64,000 nt of DNA. Source: Maribacter sp. BPC-D8 (lineage in GTDB: Bacteria; Bacteroidota; Bacteroidia; Flavobacteriales; Flavobacteriaceae). Numbering within the stretch: position 1 is the stretch's first letter; each line of letters opens with the position of its first letter. Of the stretch, positions 35,954-44,831 are shown in pieces. The position numbers and the translations under genes were made by a program. The notes under the pieces are model-generated. The model saw only the letters and a program-made list of their open reading frames with translations, did no database searches and was not told the origin of the DNA. The stretch spans positions 434,001-498,000 of the forward strand of contig NZ_CP128187.1 of assembly GCF_035207705.1 (NCBI RefSeq), read 5' to 3'.

Positions 35954-37270
35954 ATGGCAAACAAGGAATATTTTAAAGGAATAGACAAAATTAAATTTGA
36001 AGGCAAGGAATCTGACAATCCTATGGCTTTCAAATACTACAATCCTGATCAAGTAGTAGCTGGTAAAACTATGCGTGATCACTTTAAGTTCTCAACGGCG
36101 TACTGGCATACCTTCTGTGGTCAAGGTTCAGATCCATTTGGTCCTGGTACACAGAGTTTTGAGTGGGATAAATCATCAGATGCTATTCAAGCAGCTAAGG
36201 ATAAGGCAGATGCAGCTTTTGAATTCTTTGATAAAATAGGATTTGATTACTATTGTTTTCATGATTTCGATTTAATTCAAGAAGGGTCAACATTTGCAGA
36301 ATCTGAAAAGAGATTGGCAACGATAACTGACTACTTAAAAGAGAAGCAAAAAGAATCTGGTAAGAAATTACTTTGGGGTACGGCTAACTGTTTCTCAAAC
36401 CCAAGATACATGAACGGTGCTTCTACCAATCCTGATTTTAATGTATTGGCAAGAGCAGGTGGTCAAATTAAATTGGCTTTAGATGCAACTATCGCTTTAG
36501 GTGGTGAGAATTATGTTTTCTGGGGTGGTAGAGAAGGTTATATGTCTTTATTGAATACAGATTTAGGTCGCGAAGTAGATCACATGGGTCAGTTTTTGAC
36601 TATGGCGAGAGATTATGCGCGTAGCCAAGGGTTTAAAGGGAATTTCTTTATAGAGCCAAAACCAATGGAGCCAATGAAGCATCAGTACGATTTTGATAGT
36701 GCTACTGCAATAGGTTTCCTAAAAGAGTACGGTCTAGAGAACGATTTTAAAATAAACATCGAAGTGAACCATGCAACATTGGCACAGCATACTTTTCAAC
36801 ATGAAATTGCTGTAGCAGCAAAAGCTGGTATGTTAGGTAGTTTAGATGCTAATAGAGGTGATTACCAAAATGGATGGGATACAGATCAATTCCCTAACAA
36901 CATTCAAGAAACAACAGAAGCAATGTTGGTATTCTTAGCTGCTGGCGGATTACAAGGTGGCGGAGTAAACTTTGATGCCAAAATAAGAAGAAACAGTACG
37001 GACTTAGAAGATGTGTTCCACGCACATATTGGTGGTGCAGATACATTTGCAAGAGCATTGATTACTGCAGATAAAATTATCGAATCGTCATCATATAATA
37101 AGTTACGTGAAAACAGATACAGTTCTTTTGATTCTGGTAAAGGAAAAGATTTTGAAAACGGTAAGTTAGATATGAAAGATCTTTACAATATCGCCAAAGA
37201 AAATGGTGAGTTAGAATTACAGAGTGGTAAGCAAGAATTGTTTGAGAACATCATCAATCAATACATATAA
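35954..37270 (+). CDS. xylA: Xylose isomerase
   Basis: This 438-residue TIM-barrel enzyme interconverts D-xylose and D-xylulose. All hallmark segments are present: WHTFCGQGSDPFGPGTQ, the catalytic-His region CFHDFDLIQEG, the substrate loop WGGREGYMSLLNTD, the metal-binding EPKPMEPMKHQYDFD, EVNHATLAQHTFQHE and LGSLDANRGDYQNGWDTDQFP. It is the class II length. With xylB upstream it makes the complete isomerase route from xylose to the pentose phosphate pathway. No xylose transporter is next to it. Confidence 0.98.
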   Translation: MANKEYFKGIDKIKFEGKESDNPMAFKYYNPDQVVAGKTMRDHFKFSTAYWHTFCGQGSDPFGPGTQSFEWDKSSDAIQAAKDKADAAFEFFDKIGFDYYCFHDFDLIQEGSTFAESEKRLATITDYLKEKQKESGKKLLWGTANCFSNPRYMNGASTNPDFNVLARAGGQIKLALDATIALGGENYVFWGGREGYMSLLNTDLGREVDHMGQFLTMARDYARSQGFKGNFFIEPKPMEPMKHQYDFDSATAIGFLKEYGLENDFKINIEVNHATLAQHTFQHEIAVAAKAGMLGSLDANRGDYQNGWDTDQFPNNIQETTEAMLVFLAAGGLQGGGVNFDAKIRRNSTDLEDVFHAHIGGADTFARALITADKIIESSSYNKLRENRYSSFDSGKGKDFENGKLDMKDLYNIAKENGELELQSGKQELFENIINQYI

Positions 37271-37340
37271 GTTGTATCTCCCCAGTTTTAACCAATAATC
37301 ATTGGTAATTTGGGTTATGGAATTTATAAAATATGAAGAT

Positions 37341-37380
37341 AACTGTCCCTTGGTTTTACCATTAGGGACAGTTTGCTTTT
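37341..37380 (+). terminator. Terminator after xylBA
   Basis: AACTGTCCCT (37341-37350) pairs perfectly with AGGGACAGTT (37364-37373) around a 13-nt loop and is followed by TGCTTTT. It separates xylBA from the lacI-type gene, which would then need its own promoter in the next 50 bases. Confidence 0.85.
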
Positions 37381-37429
37381 ACGAATAATTTAAATGTCAA
37401 TTTAAATCTGTTCTTTTGCAGTATTAATT

Positions 37430-38446
37430 ATGAAAAAAGTAACTCTAAAAGATATTGCCGGGCATTTTGGTGTTTCTATCTCTACCGTTTCTAAAGCGAT
37501 AAATGATAGTCACGAAATTAGTAATGACCTAAAGATAAAGATTCAGGCCTACGCTAAAGAGAAGCATTATAAGCCTAACCGATTAGCACTTAACTTATTG
37601 AATAAGAGTACCAAGACAATTGGTGTAATCGTACCCAATATTTTAAATTACTTTTTTGTTCAAGTTCTATACGGTATTGAAAAGGTAGCCAATGAAAGTG
37701 GCTATAATATCATTAGTTGTATCAGTAATGAATCTAGTGCCAAAGAAACGAAAACACTTGAGTTTTTTGACGCGGGTACTGTAGATGGCGTAATTATGTC
37801 GTTAGCAGAAGAAAGTCAGAACGAAGACACGCACGAAGCATTAATCGATGTAATTAATAACGATATTCCTGTAGTACTTTTTGATAGAGTTTCAGAAAAC
37901 GTGCAATGCGACAAGGTCGTTGTTGACGATTTAGAGGCAGGGTATAAAATAACTAAACACCTAATAAATATAGGTTGTAAAAATATAGCGGTCGTTAACC
38001 CTATATCTAGTTCAAGTGTAGGTAAATTAAGACTTTTAGGATATAAAAAAGCGTTAGAAGAATTAGATATTCCTTTTGATCCTAAGCTGGTTATCAACCT
38101 TACCATAAAAGATGATTTAGATTTATTGATGTCCTTTTTACTGAATTATAAAACCATAGATGGTATCATAGGTATCGATGAACTAATTGCCGTTCAAGTC
38201 TTAGAAGTAGTTAAGGCAAGAGGGTATAACGTACCAAATGATATTTCAATTATTGGCTTTACAAACGGACAGTTATCTAAATACGTAACTCCGTCACTAA
38301 CCATGGTGAGTCAGCATGGTAAATATATAGGCGAGCAAACAGCTAAACTTTTGATTAACAGAATTAAAAACCCTGGTTTGCCTTATGAGACTAAGGTTGT
38401 AAAAACCAGTTTGCTGGTAAGAGATTCCACCAAAAAACTACAATAA
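37430..38446 (+). CDS. LacI-family transcriptional regulator, probable xylose regulator
   Basis: This 338-residue repressor-type protein has an N-terminal HTH (VTLKDIAGHFGVSISTVSKA) with the hinge sequence YKPNRLALNLLNKSTKTIGV and a periplasmic-binding-protein-like sensor domain to the end (FVQVLYGIEKVANESGYNII, then GVIMSLAEES). It follows xylBA after a terminator. Given its position it probably responds to xylose or xylulose and controls xylBA. Its stop codon is one base away from that of the convergent oxidoreductase gene, so there is no room for a terminator between them. Confidence 0.92.
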   Translation: MKKVTLKDIAGHFGVSISTVSKAINDSHEISNDLKIKIQAYAKEKHYKPNRLALNLLNKSTKTIGVIVPNILNYFFVQVLYGIEKVANESGYNIISCISNESSAKETKTLEFFDAGTVDGVIMSLAEESQNEDTHEALIDVINNDIPVVLFDRVSENVQCDKVVVDDLEAGYKITKHLINIGCKNIAVVNPISSSSVGKLRLLGYKKALEELDIPFDPKLVINLTIKDDLDLLMSFLLNYKTIDGIIGIDELIAVQVLEVVKARGYNVPNDISIIGFTNGQLSKYVTPSLTMVSQHGKYIGEQTAKLLINRIKNPGLPYETKVVKTSLLVRDSTKKLQ

Positions 38447-38447
38447 A

Positions 38448-39821
38448 CTAGACCGAATCTGGGTGTGGATGCTTCCAATCGCCACGATAATCTCGTTGCA
38501 ATAATGCAGTAGCTTCTGGGTCATTTAAAACAGTTCTACTTTCTGGCTCATATATTAAAGGCCTTTTTAAATCCATCGATAAATTTGCCAAAATACAGCT
38601 AGCGGTAGAAATGTGTCCGTTTTCAATATCAGCAACAGGCTTGGTATTATTTTGAATCGCATTCAAGAAATCTGTCATATGCCTACGAGTAGCGGGTGCA
38701 GCATGCAATTCTATGTCTTTTTCAGTAAGATCTTCAGGGTATATCTCCTTCTCATAAACAACATCAAAGCGAATAATTTCACTACCATCTACAGGTATAA
38801 ATTCCGCTTTCATCACATCGCCCATTAGAACACCTTTTTCTCCGTATATTTTAAAAGCCCAGGGGTAATCTGTATCATCTGGGTTTCCCCATGTTCTATG
38901 TTGCCAATTGCAATTATGGTCGTCATACTCGAATACGGCAGATTGGGTGTCAGATATGTTCGATTTTCCATCCTTCTGAACAAAAATTCCGCCTTCAGAA
39001 CTAATACGTTTGGGCCATCCTAAATCGAGCATCCAACGAACGGTATCTAACATATGTACACACATATCACCTGTAATTCCGTTTCCATATTCTCGAAACG
39101 TACGCCACCATCTTTTGTGGGGTAGACCATCGTAAGGTCTCATAGGTGCGGGACCTGTCCACATTTCATAATCAAAGAAATCGGGAACTTCCTGCTCTGG
39201 CGGATTCCCATTTGCCCGCATATGATAATAGCAACTCATATCTACGTGACCAATGGTGCCTAACAATCCGGTATCAATAATTTGCTTTTTAGCCGCTACA
39301 AGATGCGGCGTACTTTTTCGTTGTGTACCCACTTGAACTACTTTGTTATATTTTCTAGCAGCAGCGACCATTGCCTCACCTTCCATAACATCTACGCTGA
39401 TCGGTTTTTGAACATAAACGTGAGCTCCAGATTTAAGTGCTTCAATGCAGGTTAAGGCATGCCAATGATCGGGTGTGCCTATTAGAACAATATCTAGTTT
39501 ATGCTTTTGTAGCATGGTTCTATAATCAGAAAAAAGTTTTGGTTTTTTGCCATTTTTTTGCCGTTCAGAAACTAATTGTGCTGCAGTATTTAATTGATTT
39601 GTATCTACATCACAAAGCGAAACCACTTCTACATTTGCTACCTGAATAAGACGTAATAAATCGCTTGTGCCATACCAACCAGTACCAATAAGAGCTACTC
39701 TTTTTGGCTTTTCGTTTGCGAAAAATTTAAATGCGTAAGAAGGTAAAGAAGTAAATAGTAGTGATGCCGATGCTGCTTTAATAAAATTTCGTCTTTTAAT
39801 GGATAGAGGTTGGTTAGGCAT
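38448..39821 (-). CDS. Secreted Gfo/Idh/MocA-family oxidoreductase
   Basis: This 457-residue NAD(P)-dependent sugar oxidoreductase begins with a twin-arginine-type signal (IKRRNFIKAASASLLFTS). Behind it are the Rossmann motif VALIGTGWYGTSDLLRL, GTPDHWHALT and the active-site VYVQKPIS (the usual EKP reads QKP). The C-terminal domain contains GNGITGDMCVHMLDTVRW, a pattern typical of the large Bacteroidota periplasmic subgroup that carries a tightly bound cofactor. Members of this subgroup act on glycosides or sugar acids, some by transient 3-keto intermediates. It is divergent from the esterase gene and a few kilobases from a GMC oxidoreductase and a sugar isomerase that may belong to the same pathway. 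Confidence 0.9.
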   Translation of the reverse strand: MPNQPLSIKRRNFIKAASASLLFTSLPSYAFKFFANEKPKRVALIGTGWYGTSDLLRLIQVANVEVVSLCDVDTNQLNTAAQLVSERQKNGKKPKLFSDYRTMLQKHKLDIVLIGTPDHWHALTCIEALKSGAHVYVQKPISVDVMEGEAMVAAARKYNKVVQVGTQRKSTPHLVAAKKQIIDTGLLGTIGHVDMSCYYHMRANGNPPEQEVPDFFDYEMWTGPAPMRPYDGLPHKRWWRTFREYGNGITGDMCVHMLDTVRWMLDLGWPKRISSEGGIFVQKDGKSNISDTQSAVFEYDDHNCNWQHRTWGNPDDTDYPWAFKIYGEKGVLMGDVMKAEFIPVDGSEIIRFDVVYEKEIYPEDLTEKDIELHAAPATRRHMTDFLNAIQNNTKPVADIENGHISTASCILANLSMDLKRPLIYEPESRTVLNDPEATALLQRDYRGDWKHPHPDSV

Positions 39822-39965
39822 GACAAGTTGGTTTTTAGGAGCTTATGAATATCATAATTATAAGAGTCAAGATAACAAATCCTTTAAAAATAATATTCAA
39901 TGATTATGAATTTGTTAATATGAGGCATAAATAGGTATATTTAAATCAAAATTTTATCACATACA

Positions 39966-41345
39966 ATGAATTTACGTTTTATCCTGATGATGCTGTGCCT
40001 GGTGGTTACCACTTTTGCCAAGGCTGAAATTACACTACCTAAAATATTCTCTAATGAAATGGTTTTGCAACGAGAAAGCGATGTATTGCTTTATGGCTGG
40101 GCAGACCCCAATGAAGAGTTTACAATTTATACAAGTTGGAACGATGAGACCGTAGCCGTTAAAACAGGTAATGATGCAAAATGGGAGCTAATTGTAAAAA
40201 CTCCACAAGCAGGCGGACCGTTTCAAATAACATTTAAGGGTAGTAAAAACGAAATTACCCTGAAAGATGTGTTGGTAGGTGAGGTGTGGCTTTGCTCTGG
40301 GCAAAGTAATATGGAGTGGAGTGCAAACAGTAAAATTGCGAATAGAGATTTTGAAGTTGATAATGCTAACTACCCGAATATTCGATTGTTTACGGTTGCA
40401 AAAAGAACAGCTAAGTATCCGCAGGAAGATATGGATGGTACATGGGTAGCTTGTTCACCTGAAACCATGCAAGATTTTAGTGCAGTTGCCTATTTTTTTG
40501 CAAGAAAGGTTCAAGAAGAATTAAACATTCCGATCGGATTAATAGATAACGCATGGGGAGCATCTAGCGCAGAAGTCTGGACTCCGGCGTCTGTATTTAA
40601 GGCACACCCCGAATTGGTCGAAGCGCACAAAAAAGTAGAACCAAATAAATGGGTGACGGTAGAGAAATCTACTTTGTACAATGGTATGATAGCACCTTTG
40701 ACCAAGTTTAAAATTGCAGGAACACTTTGGTATCAAGGCGAAGCTAATACGGCAAACGCAGAAAGCTACCAAGATCTTTTTAGTAAAATGATTACTTCTT
40801 GGCGTAAAGAATGGAATGACGATTTTCCATTTTACTATGTACAAATAGCGCCATTTAAATACGATCAAGAGTTTGCGGGTGGTATGGTACGCGACCAACA
40901 ACGAAGAACTTTGGCGTTGAAAAATACTGGCATGGCTATGACCAGTGATATTTGTACGACCGAAAATATTCACCCTTTAAACAAACAAGATGTAGGTTTA
41001 CGATTGGCGAATATTGCACTTAAAAATCACTACGGTTTATTAGCCGATACAGAAGTCTATGGTCCGCTTTACGAATCTTTTGAAGTAGACGGCAATCAGC
41101 TAAAAGTGAAGTTCACTCACGCTGACGGATTATATAATAAAGGAAAGAAAATAACACTTTTTGAAGTTTCAAATGCTGCAGGAGAATGGTTTTCTGCGAA
41201 GGCAAAACTGAAGAATAATGAAGTAATCGTAAGCTCAAAAGAAGTGAAGAATCCGACAGGGGTTAGATATGCTTTTAAAAGTACAGACATTAGTACTTTG
41301 TTCAATACGGCAGGTTTGCCTGCTTCTACTTTTATAAGCGAATAA
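39966..41345 (+). CDS. Sialate O-acetylesterase-type carbohydrate esterase (SASA domain)
   Basis: This 459-residue secreted esterase has a signal peptide (to about AKA), a short beta domain (TLPKIFSNEMVLQRESDVLL) and a SASA/SGNH-type hydrolase with the nucleophile block VWLCSGQSNMEW, the oxyanion region NAWGASSAEVWTP and WYQGEAN. The last His block appears as TTENIHPLNKQDVGLRLA. Proteins of this family remove acetyl groups from sialic acid or, in polysaccharide degraders, from xylan and other glycans. The nearby xylose genes make an acetylated xylan or similar glycan a reasonable guess. It is a single-gene unit, divergent from the Gfo/Idh/MocA gene. Confidence 0.9.
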   Translation: MNLRFILMMLCLVVTTFAKAEITLPKIFSNEMVLQRESDVLLYGWADPNEEFTIYTSWNDETVAVKTGNDAKWELIVKTPQAGGPFQITFKGSKNEITLKDVLVGEVWLCSGQSNMEWSANSKIANRDFEVDNANYPNIRLFTVAKRTAKYPQEDMDGTWVACSPETMQDFSAVAYFFARKVQEELNIPIGLIDNAWGASSAEVWTPASVFKAHPELVEAHKKVEPNKWVTVEKSTLYNGMIAPLTKFKIAGTLWYQGEANTANAESYQDLFSKMITSWRKEWNDDFPFYYVQIAPFKYDQEFAGGMVRDQQRRTLALKNTGMAMTSDICTTENIHPLNKQDVGLRLANIALKNHYGLLADTEVYGPLYESFEVDGNQLKVKFTHADGLYNKGKKITLFEVSNAAGEWFSAKAKLKNNEVIVSSKEVKNPTGVRYAFKSTDISTLFNTAGLPASTFISE

Positions 41346-41476
41346 CAAAATTGCCCAAAACGGACTAATATGCTTAAAAAGTATCCGTCCGTCCAGTAAC
41401 GAATGTTATTCAGCTAAAAACACAGGTTCTTATTTTAATAAATAGTTAAATTGTAATCAATAACTAATTTCAAATT

Positions 41477-43198
41477 ATGCAGATAAAGGAATCCTCAGAA
41501 ATCTTTGATGTTATCATCGTAGGTTCAGGAGCTGGTGGTGGTATGGCTACCAAACAATTGGCAGATGCAGGTTTAAATGTAGCTGTTGTTGAAGCGGGTC
41601 CATTTTTTGATCCAGCTGATCCAAAGACCATGACTCAATTAAAACAACCATATGATTCTCCAAGAAGAGGAGCAGGTACAGATAGAGCTTTTGGTGAATG
41701 GGATATGTCATGGGGAGATTGGGAAGTAGAAGGAGAGCCATATACACATGCAGAAGGAACTGAATTTAAATGGTGGCGTGCAAGAATGCTCGGAGGACGA
41801 ACCAATCACTGGGGGCGTATTTCTTTACGTTTCGGACCTAAAGATTTTAAAGGAAAAACCCGTGATGGTCATGGCGATGATTGGCCAATAGGTTATGATG
41901 ATGTTAAACCATATTACGATAAATTAGACAAGTTAATTGGTGTATTTGGCACCAATGAAGGTAGAGAAAACGATCCTGACGGATTCTTTCTTCCTCCCCC
42001 GAAACCAAGATTGCACGAATTATTCTATATCAATGGCGCAAAGAAGTCAAACGTACCGGTTATACCAGGTAGACTTTCTATGTTGACCAAAAGAATTAAT
42101 GAAGATCGTGGCGTTTGTTTTTATTGCGGGCAATGCGGTAGATCATGTCAAATATATGCTGATTTCTCAGCAGGTAGTTGTTTGATCTTTCCGGCTCAAA
42201 AGAGTGGCGGACAGGTAAAACTGTTTGTGAACTCAATGGTACGCGAAGTGCTTACCAATGAAGAAGGTAAGGCGACAGGTGTATCTTATATCAACAAAGA
42301 AGATAGAAAAGAATATACACTTAGAGGTAAAGTAGTGGTATTGGCTGCATCTGCATGTAGTTCTGCACGTATACTTTTAAACTCTAAGAGTAAGCAACAC
42401 CCTAACGGGTTAGGTAATAGTAGTAACCTTGTTGGTAGATATTTACATGATTCTACAGGTTCAGGTGCTTCAGGTGTTATACCAGGATTAATGAATAGAA
42501 AAACATCTTACAACGAAGATGGAGTAGGTGGTATGCACGTTTATTCACCTTGGTGGGGCGATAACTCTAAACTTAATTTTCCAAGAGGATATCATATTGA
42601 AGTTTGGGGAGGCATGAGTCAGCCTAACTACGGTTTTGGTTGGGACCCGAATGCCATGAACCAGTATTTCGGATTAAAATCTGGTGGTTATGGTGAAAGC
42701 TTACGTGATGATGTAAAGAAATATTATGGTTCTGTAATAGGTTTTGGTGGTCGTGGAGAAGCAATCGCTTACAAAGATAATTACTGTGAAATTGATCCTA
42801 CAACAGTAGATCAATTTGGTATACCTGTTTTGAAGTTTAATTACAAGCATTCAGAATACGAAGTAAACCAGGCGAAGCATATGCAAGATACTTTTGAGGA
42901 GATTATTCATAATATGGGTGGTCATTACTTAGGAGACAAGCCAGGTAAAGACAAAGATTACGGATTGAACAAACCAGGTGAGATTATTCACGAGGTAGGT
43001 ACAACCAGAATGGGAGATGATCCTAAAACATCGGTGACCAATAAATTTCAACAGTTACATGATGCTGACAACGTATTTATAGTAGATGCAGGGGTATTTG
43101 TATCTCAAGCAGATAAGAACTGTACTTGGACGATTATGGCGCTTTCATGGAGAGCATCAGATTATATCATTGAACAATTAAAGGCACAAAATATTTAG
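41477..43198 (+). CDS. GMC-family FAD-dependent oxidoreductase with Cys cluster
   Basis: This 573-residue flavoprotein opens with the FAD fold VGSGAGGGMATKQLADAG, has the GMC-typical MLGGRTNHWGRISLRFGP, and ends with the catalytic blocks HEVGTTRMGDDP and NCTWTIMALSWRASDYI. Near residue 215 a Cys-rich segment, CFYCGQCGRSCQIY, may hold an Fe-S cluster as known for FAD-glucose dehydrogenase alpha subunits. It has no signal peptide of its own; the next gene, one base further, codes for the subunit-3 partner with a Tat-like signal. Together they probably oxidise a sugar or sugar acid in the periplasm. No cytochrome c subunit is encoded here. Confidence 0.92.
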   Translation: MQIKESSEIFDVIIVGSGAGGGMATKQLADAGLNVAVVEAGPFFDPADPKTMTQLKQPYDSPRRGAGTDRAFGEWDMSWGDWEVEGEPYTHAEGTEFKWWRARMLGGRTNHWGRISLRFGPKDFKGKTRDGHGDDWPIGYDDVKPYYDKLDKLIGVFGTNEGRENDPDGFFLPPPKPRLHELFYINGAKKSNVPVIPGRLSMLTKRINEDRGVCFYCGQCGRSCQIYADFSAGSCLIFPAQKSGGQVKLFVNSMVREVLTNEEGKATGVSYINKEDRKEYTLRGKVVVLAASACSSARILLNSKSKQHPNGLGNSSNLVGRYLHDSTGSGASGVIPGLMNRKTSYNEDGVGGMHVYSPWWGDNSKLNFPRGYHIEVWGGMSQPNYGFGWDPNAMNQYFGLKSGGYGESLRDDVKKYYGSVIGFGGRGEAIAYKDNYCEIDPTTVDQFGIPVLKFNYKHSEYEVNQAKHMQDTFEEIIHNMGGHYLGDKPGKDKDYGLNKPGEIIHEVGTTRMGDDPKTSVTNKFQQLHDADNVFIVDAGVFVSQADKNCTWTIMALSWRASDYIIEQLKAQNI

Positions 43199-43199
43199 G

Positions 43200-43925
43200 A
43201 TGATGGATAGAAGAAAGAGTTTACAAACTTTAATACTTGGTGGTGCTGCGGCAACCTCTGGGCTAGTCTTCAATTCATGTAAGACTGAGAATGGCGAATC
43301 TGTAGATGAGGTAATTTCAACCAGTAGTGAGAAGTTTTTTGGTAGAACGCCAGAAGAATTGGATCGTATAGAGAAACTGAACGCTGAGCAATTGTTCAAC
43401 GAGCATGAGATGGAAACCATTGCAGCTTTAAGTGTAGTAATACTTCCTCCAAAAGAGCCACATGGTGGTCCGATAGAGGCAGAAGTGCCGGCACTTGTAG
43501 AATTTATGGGTAAAGACATTCCAGAAATGGCACCTACATTATTAGGTGGTCTAATGTGGTTAGATCATAAAAGTAATACGGAGTTCGGCACAGAATTTAA
43601 GTCGGCTACCTTAGAACAGAAAAAGCAAATTTGTGATGAAATCTGCTGGCATGATACTGAGAAACCTTTAAGCGAGCAACCATTAGAAATTCAATTTTTC
43701 TATACCATGCGTGGCCTAACTGTTACAGGTTACTATACTTCTAAAGTAGGTATTGCAGATTTAGGATATAAAGGAAATTCACCTAATGTTTGGGATGGTG
43801 TACCGCAAGATGTACTTGATCAGCATGGTGTAGCCTATGACCCAGCATGGATTGCAAAATGTGTAGACCAAAGTCAACGTAACGTAATGGCTGAATGGGA
43901 TGACGAAGGAAATTTACTTACGTAA
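43200..43925 (+). CDS. Gluconate 2-dehydrogenase subunit 3-family protein
   Basis: This 241-residue partner of the GMC oxidoreductase encoded directly upstream (1-nt gap) has an N-terminus with a twin Arg (MDRRKSLQTLILGG) and a lipobox-like VFNSC (Cys27), so export by Tat and lipid anchoring are both likely. In the family this small subunit carries the catalytic flavoprotein across the membrane. The domain core includes EHEMETIAALSVVILPPKEP and the end FYTMRGLTVTGYYTSKVG. The initial ATGATG gives two possible starts three bases apart. Confidence 0.9.
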   Translation: MMDRRKSLQTLILGGAAATSGLVFNSCKTENGESVDEVISTSSEKFFGRTPEELDRIEKLNAEQLFNEHEMETIAALSVVILPPKEPHGGPIEAEVPALVEFMGKDIPEMAPTLLGGLMWLDHKSNTEFGTEFKSATLEQKKQICDEICWHDTEKPLSEQPLEIQFFYTMRGLTVTGYYTSKVGIADLGYKGNSPNVWDGVPQDVLDQHGVAYDPAWIAKCVDQSQRNVMAEWDDEGNLLT

Positions 43926-43936
43926 TTAATATCACG

Positions 43937-44758
43937 ATGATAAAAAAAGTAATGATTGCCACTATCCTTTTGGGTAGTGGTTTTTTAGCGCAAGCCCAAG
44001 AGGTAGGTTTACAGTTATATAGTCTTAGAAATCAATTTAAAATGGATGTTTCTAACACCCTAGGATTGATCAATGAATGGGGAATAACCAAAATCGAAGG
44101 TGGCGAAACTTATGATATGCCATTGGAGGATTTTAAAGCCTTACTAGCTGAAAATGATCTAGAGATGGTTAGTATAGGTGCTGGTTTTGACGACTTGGAG
44201 AATGATGTGGACAAGGTTATAAAAAATGCAAAAGATTTCGGTGCTAAATATGTAATGTGTGCATGGGTACCTCATGATGATAACAAGTGGGATCTTGAGG
44301 AAACAAAACATGCGACAGAAGTATTCAATAAAGCAGGTAAGATTTTAAAGAAGAACGGACTCGTATTAGCGTATCACCCGCATGGGTATGAATTTAGACC
44401 TTATAGAAGTGGTACTTTATTCGATTACATGGCTAAGAACGCAACAGATTTTACTTTTGAATTAGATGTGTTCTGGGCGCAACATGGTGGTGCTGATCCG
44501 TTGGCGTTGATGAAGAAATATCCGAAGAAATTTACCCTTTTACATTTAAAGGATATGGAAAAAGGTATTGAAGGTAATAATACCGGTCATGAAGAAGATG
44601 ATACCAATGTTATTTTAGGAACAGGGCAAATAGATATTGCTGGCGTAGTTGCTGAAGCTAAAAAATTAGGCATTGAATATATGTTCATAGAAGATGAATC
44701 TAAGAATGTTGTTACGCAAGTACCAAAGAGCTTAGTGTATCTAAAAAGTTTGAAGTAA
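43937..44758 (+). CDS. Secreted sugar phosphate isomerase/epimerase-family TIM barrel
   Basis: This 273-residue protein of the AP-endonuclease-2/xylose-isomerase-like TIM-barrel family has a signal peptide (to FLAQAQ). Characteristic stretches are VGLQLYSLRNQFK at the mature start, LAYHPHGYEFRP, FELDVFWAQHGGADP with probable metal ligands, and LLHLKDMEKGIEG. It follows the GMC/subunit-3 pair by 11 bases and is co-transcribed. Homologous secreted proteins of Bacteroidota act on keto-sugars or 3-keto-glycosides after oxidation, which would fit the neighbouring oxidoreductases. The exact substrate is unknown. Confidence 0.88.
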   Translation: MIKKVMIATILLGSGFLAQAQEVGLQLYSLRNQFKMDVSNTLGLINEWGITKIEGGETYDMPLEDFKALLAENDLEMVSIGAGFDDLENDVDKVIKNAKDFGAKYVMCAWVPHDDNKWDLEETKHATEVFNKAGKILKKNGLVLAYHPHGYEFRPYRSGTLFDYMAKNATDFTFELDVFWAQHGGADPLALMKKYPKKFTLLHLKDMEKGIEGNNTGHEEDDTNVILGTGQIDIAGVVAEAKKLGIEYMFIEDESKNVVTQVPKSLVYLKSLK

Positions 44759-44781
44759 ACCAACAACCAAAAGTGCAATGC

Positions 44782-44817
44782 AACCTTCTATTTTTAATTA
44801 AATAGGAGGTTTTTTGT
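44782..44817 (+). terminator. Terminator after the GMC operon
   Basis: AACCTTCTATTT (44782-44793) pairs with AAATAGGAGGTT (44800-44811), one G-T pair, around TTAATT and is followed by TTTTG. It makes an early start of the following sulfatase gene unlikely. Confidence 0.85.
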
Positions 44818-44831
44818 TTATATTTAGTAGT

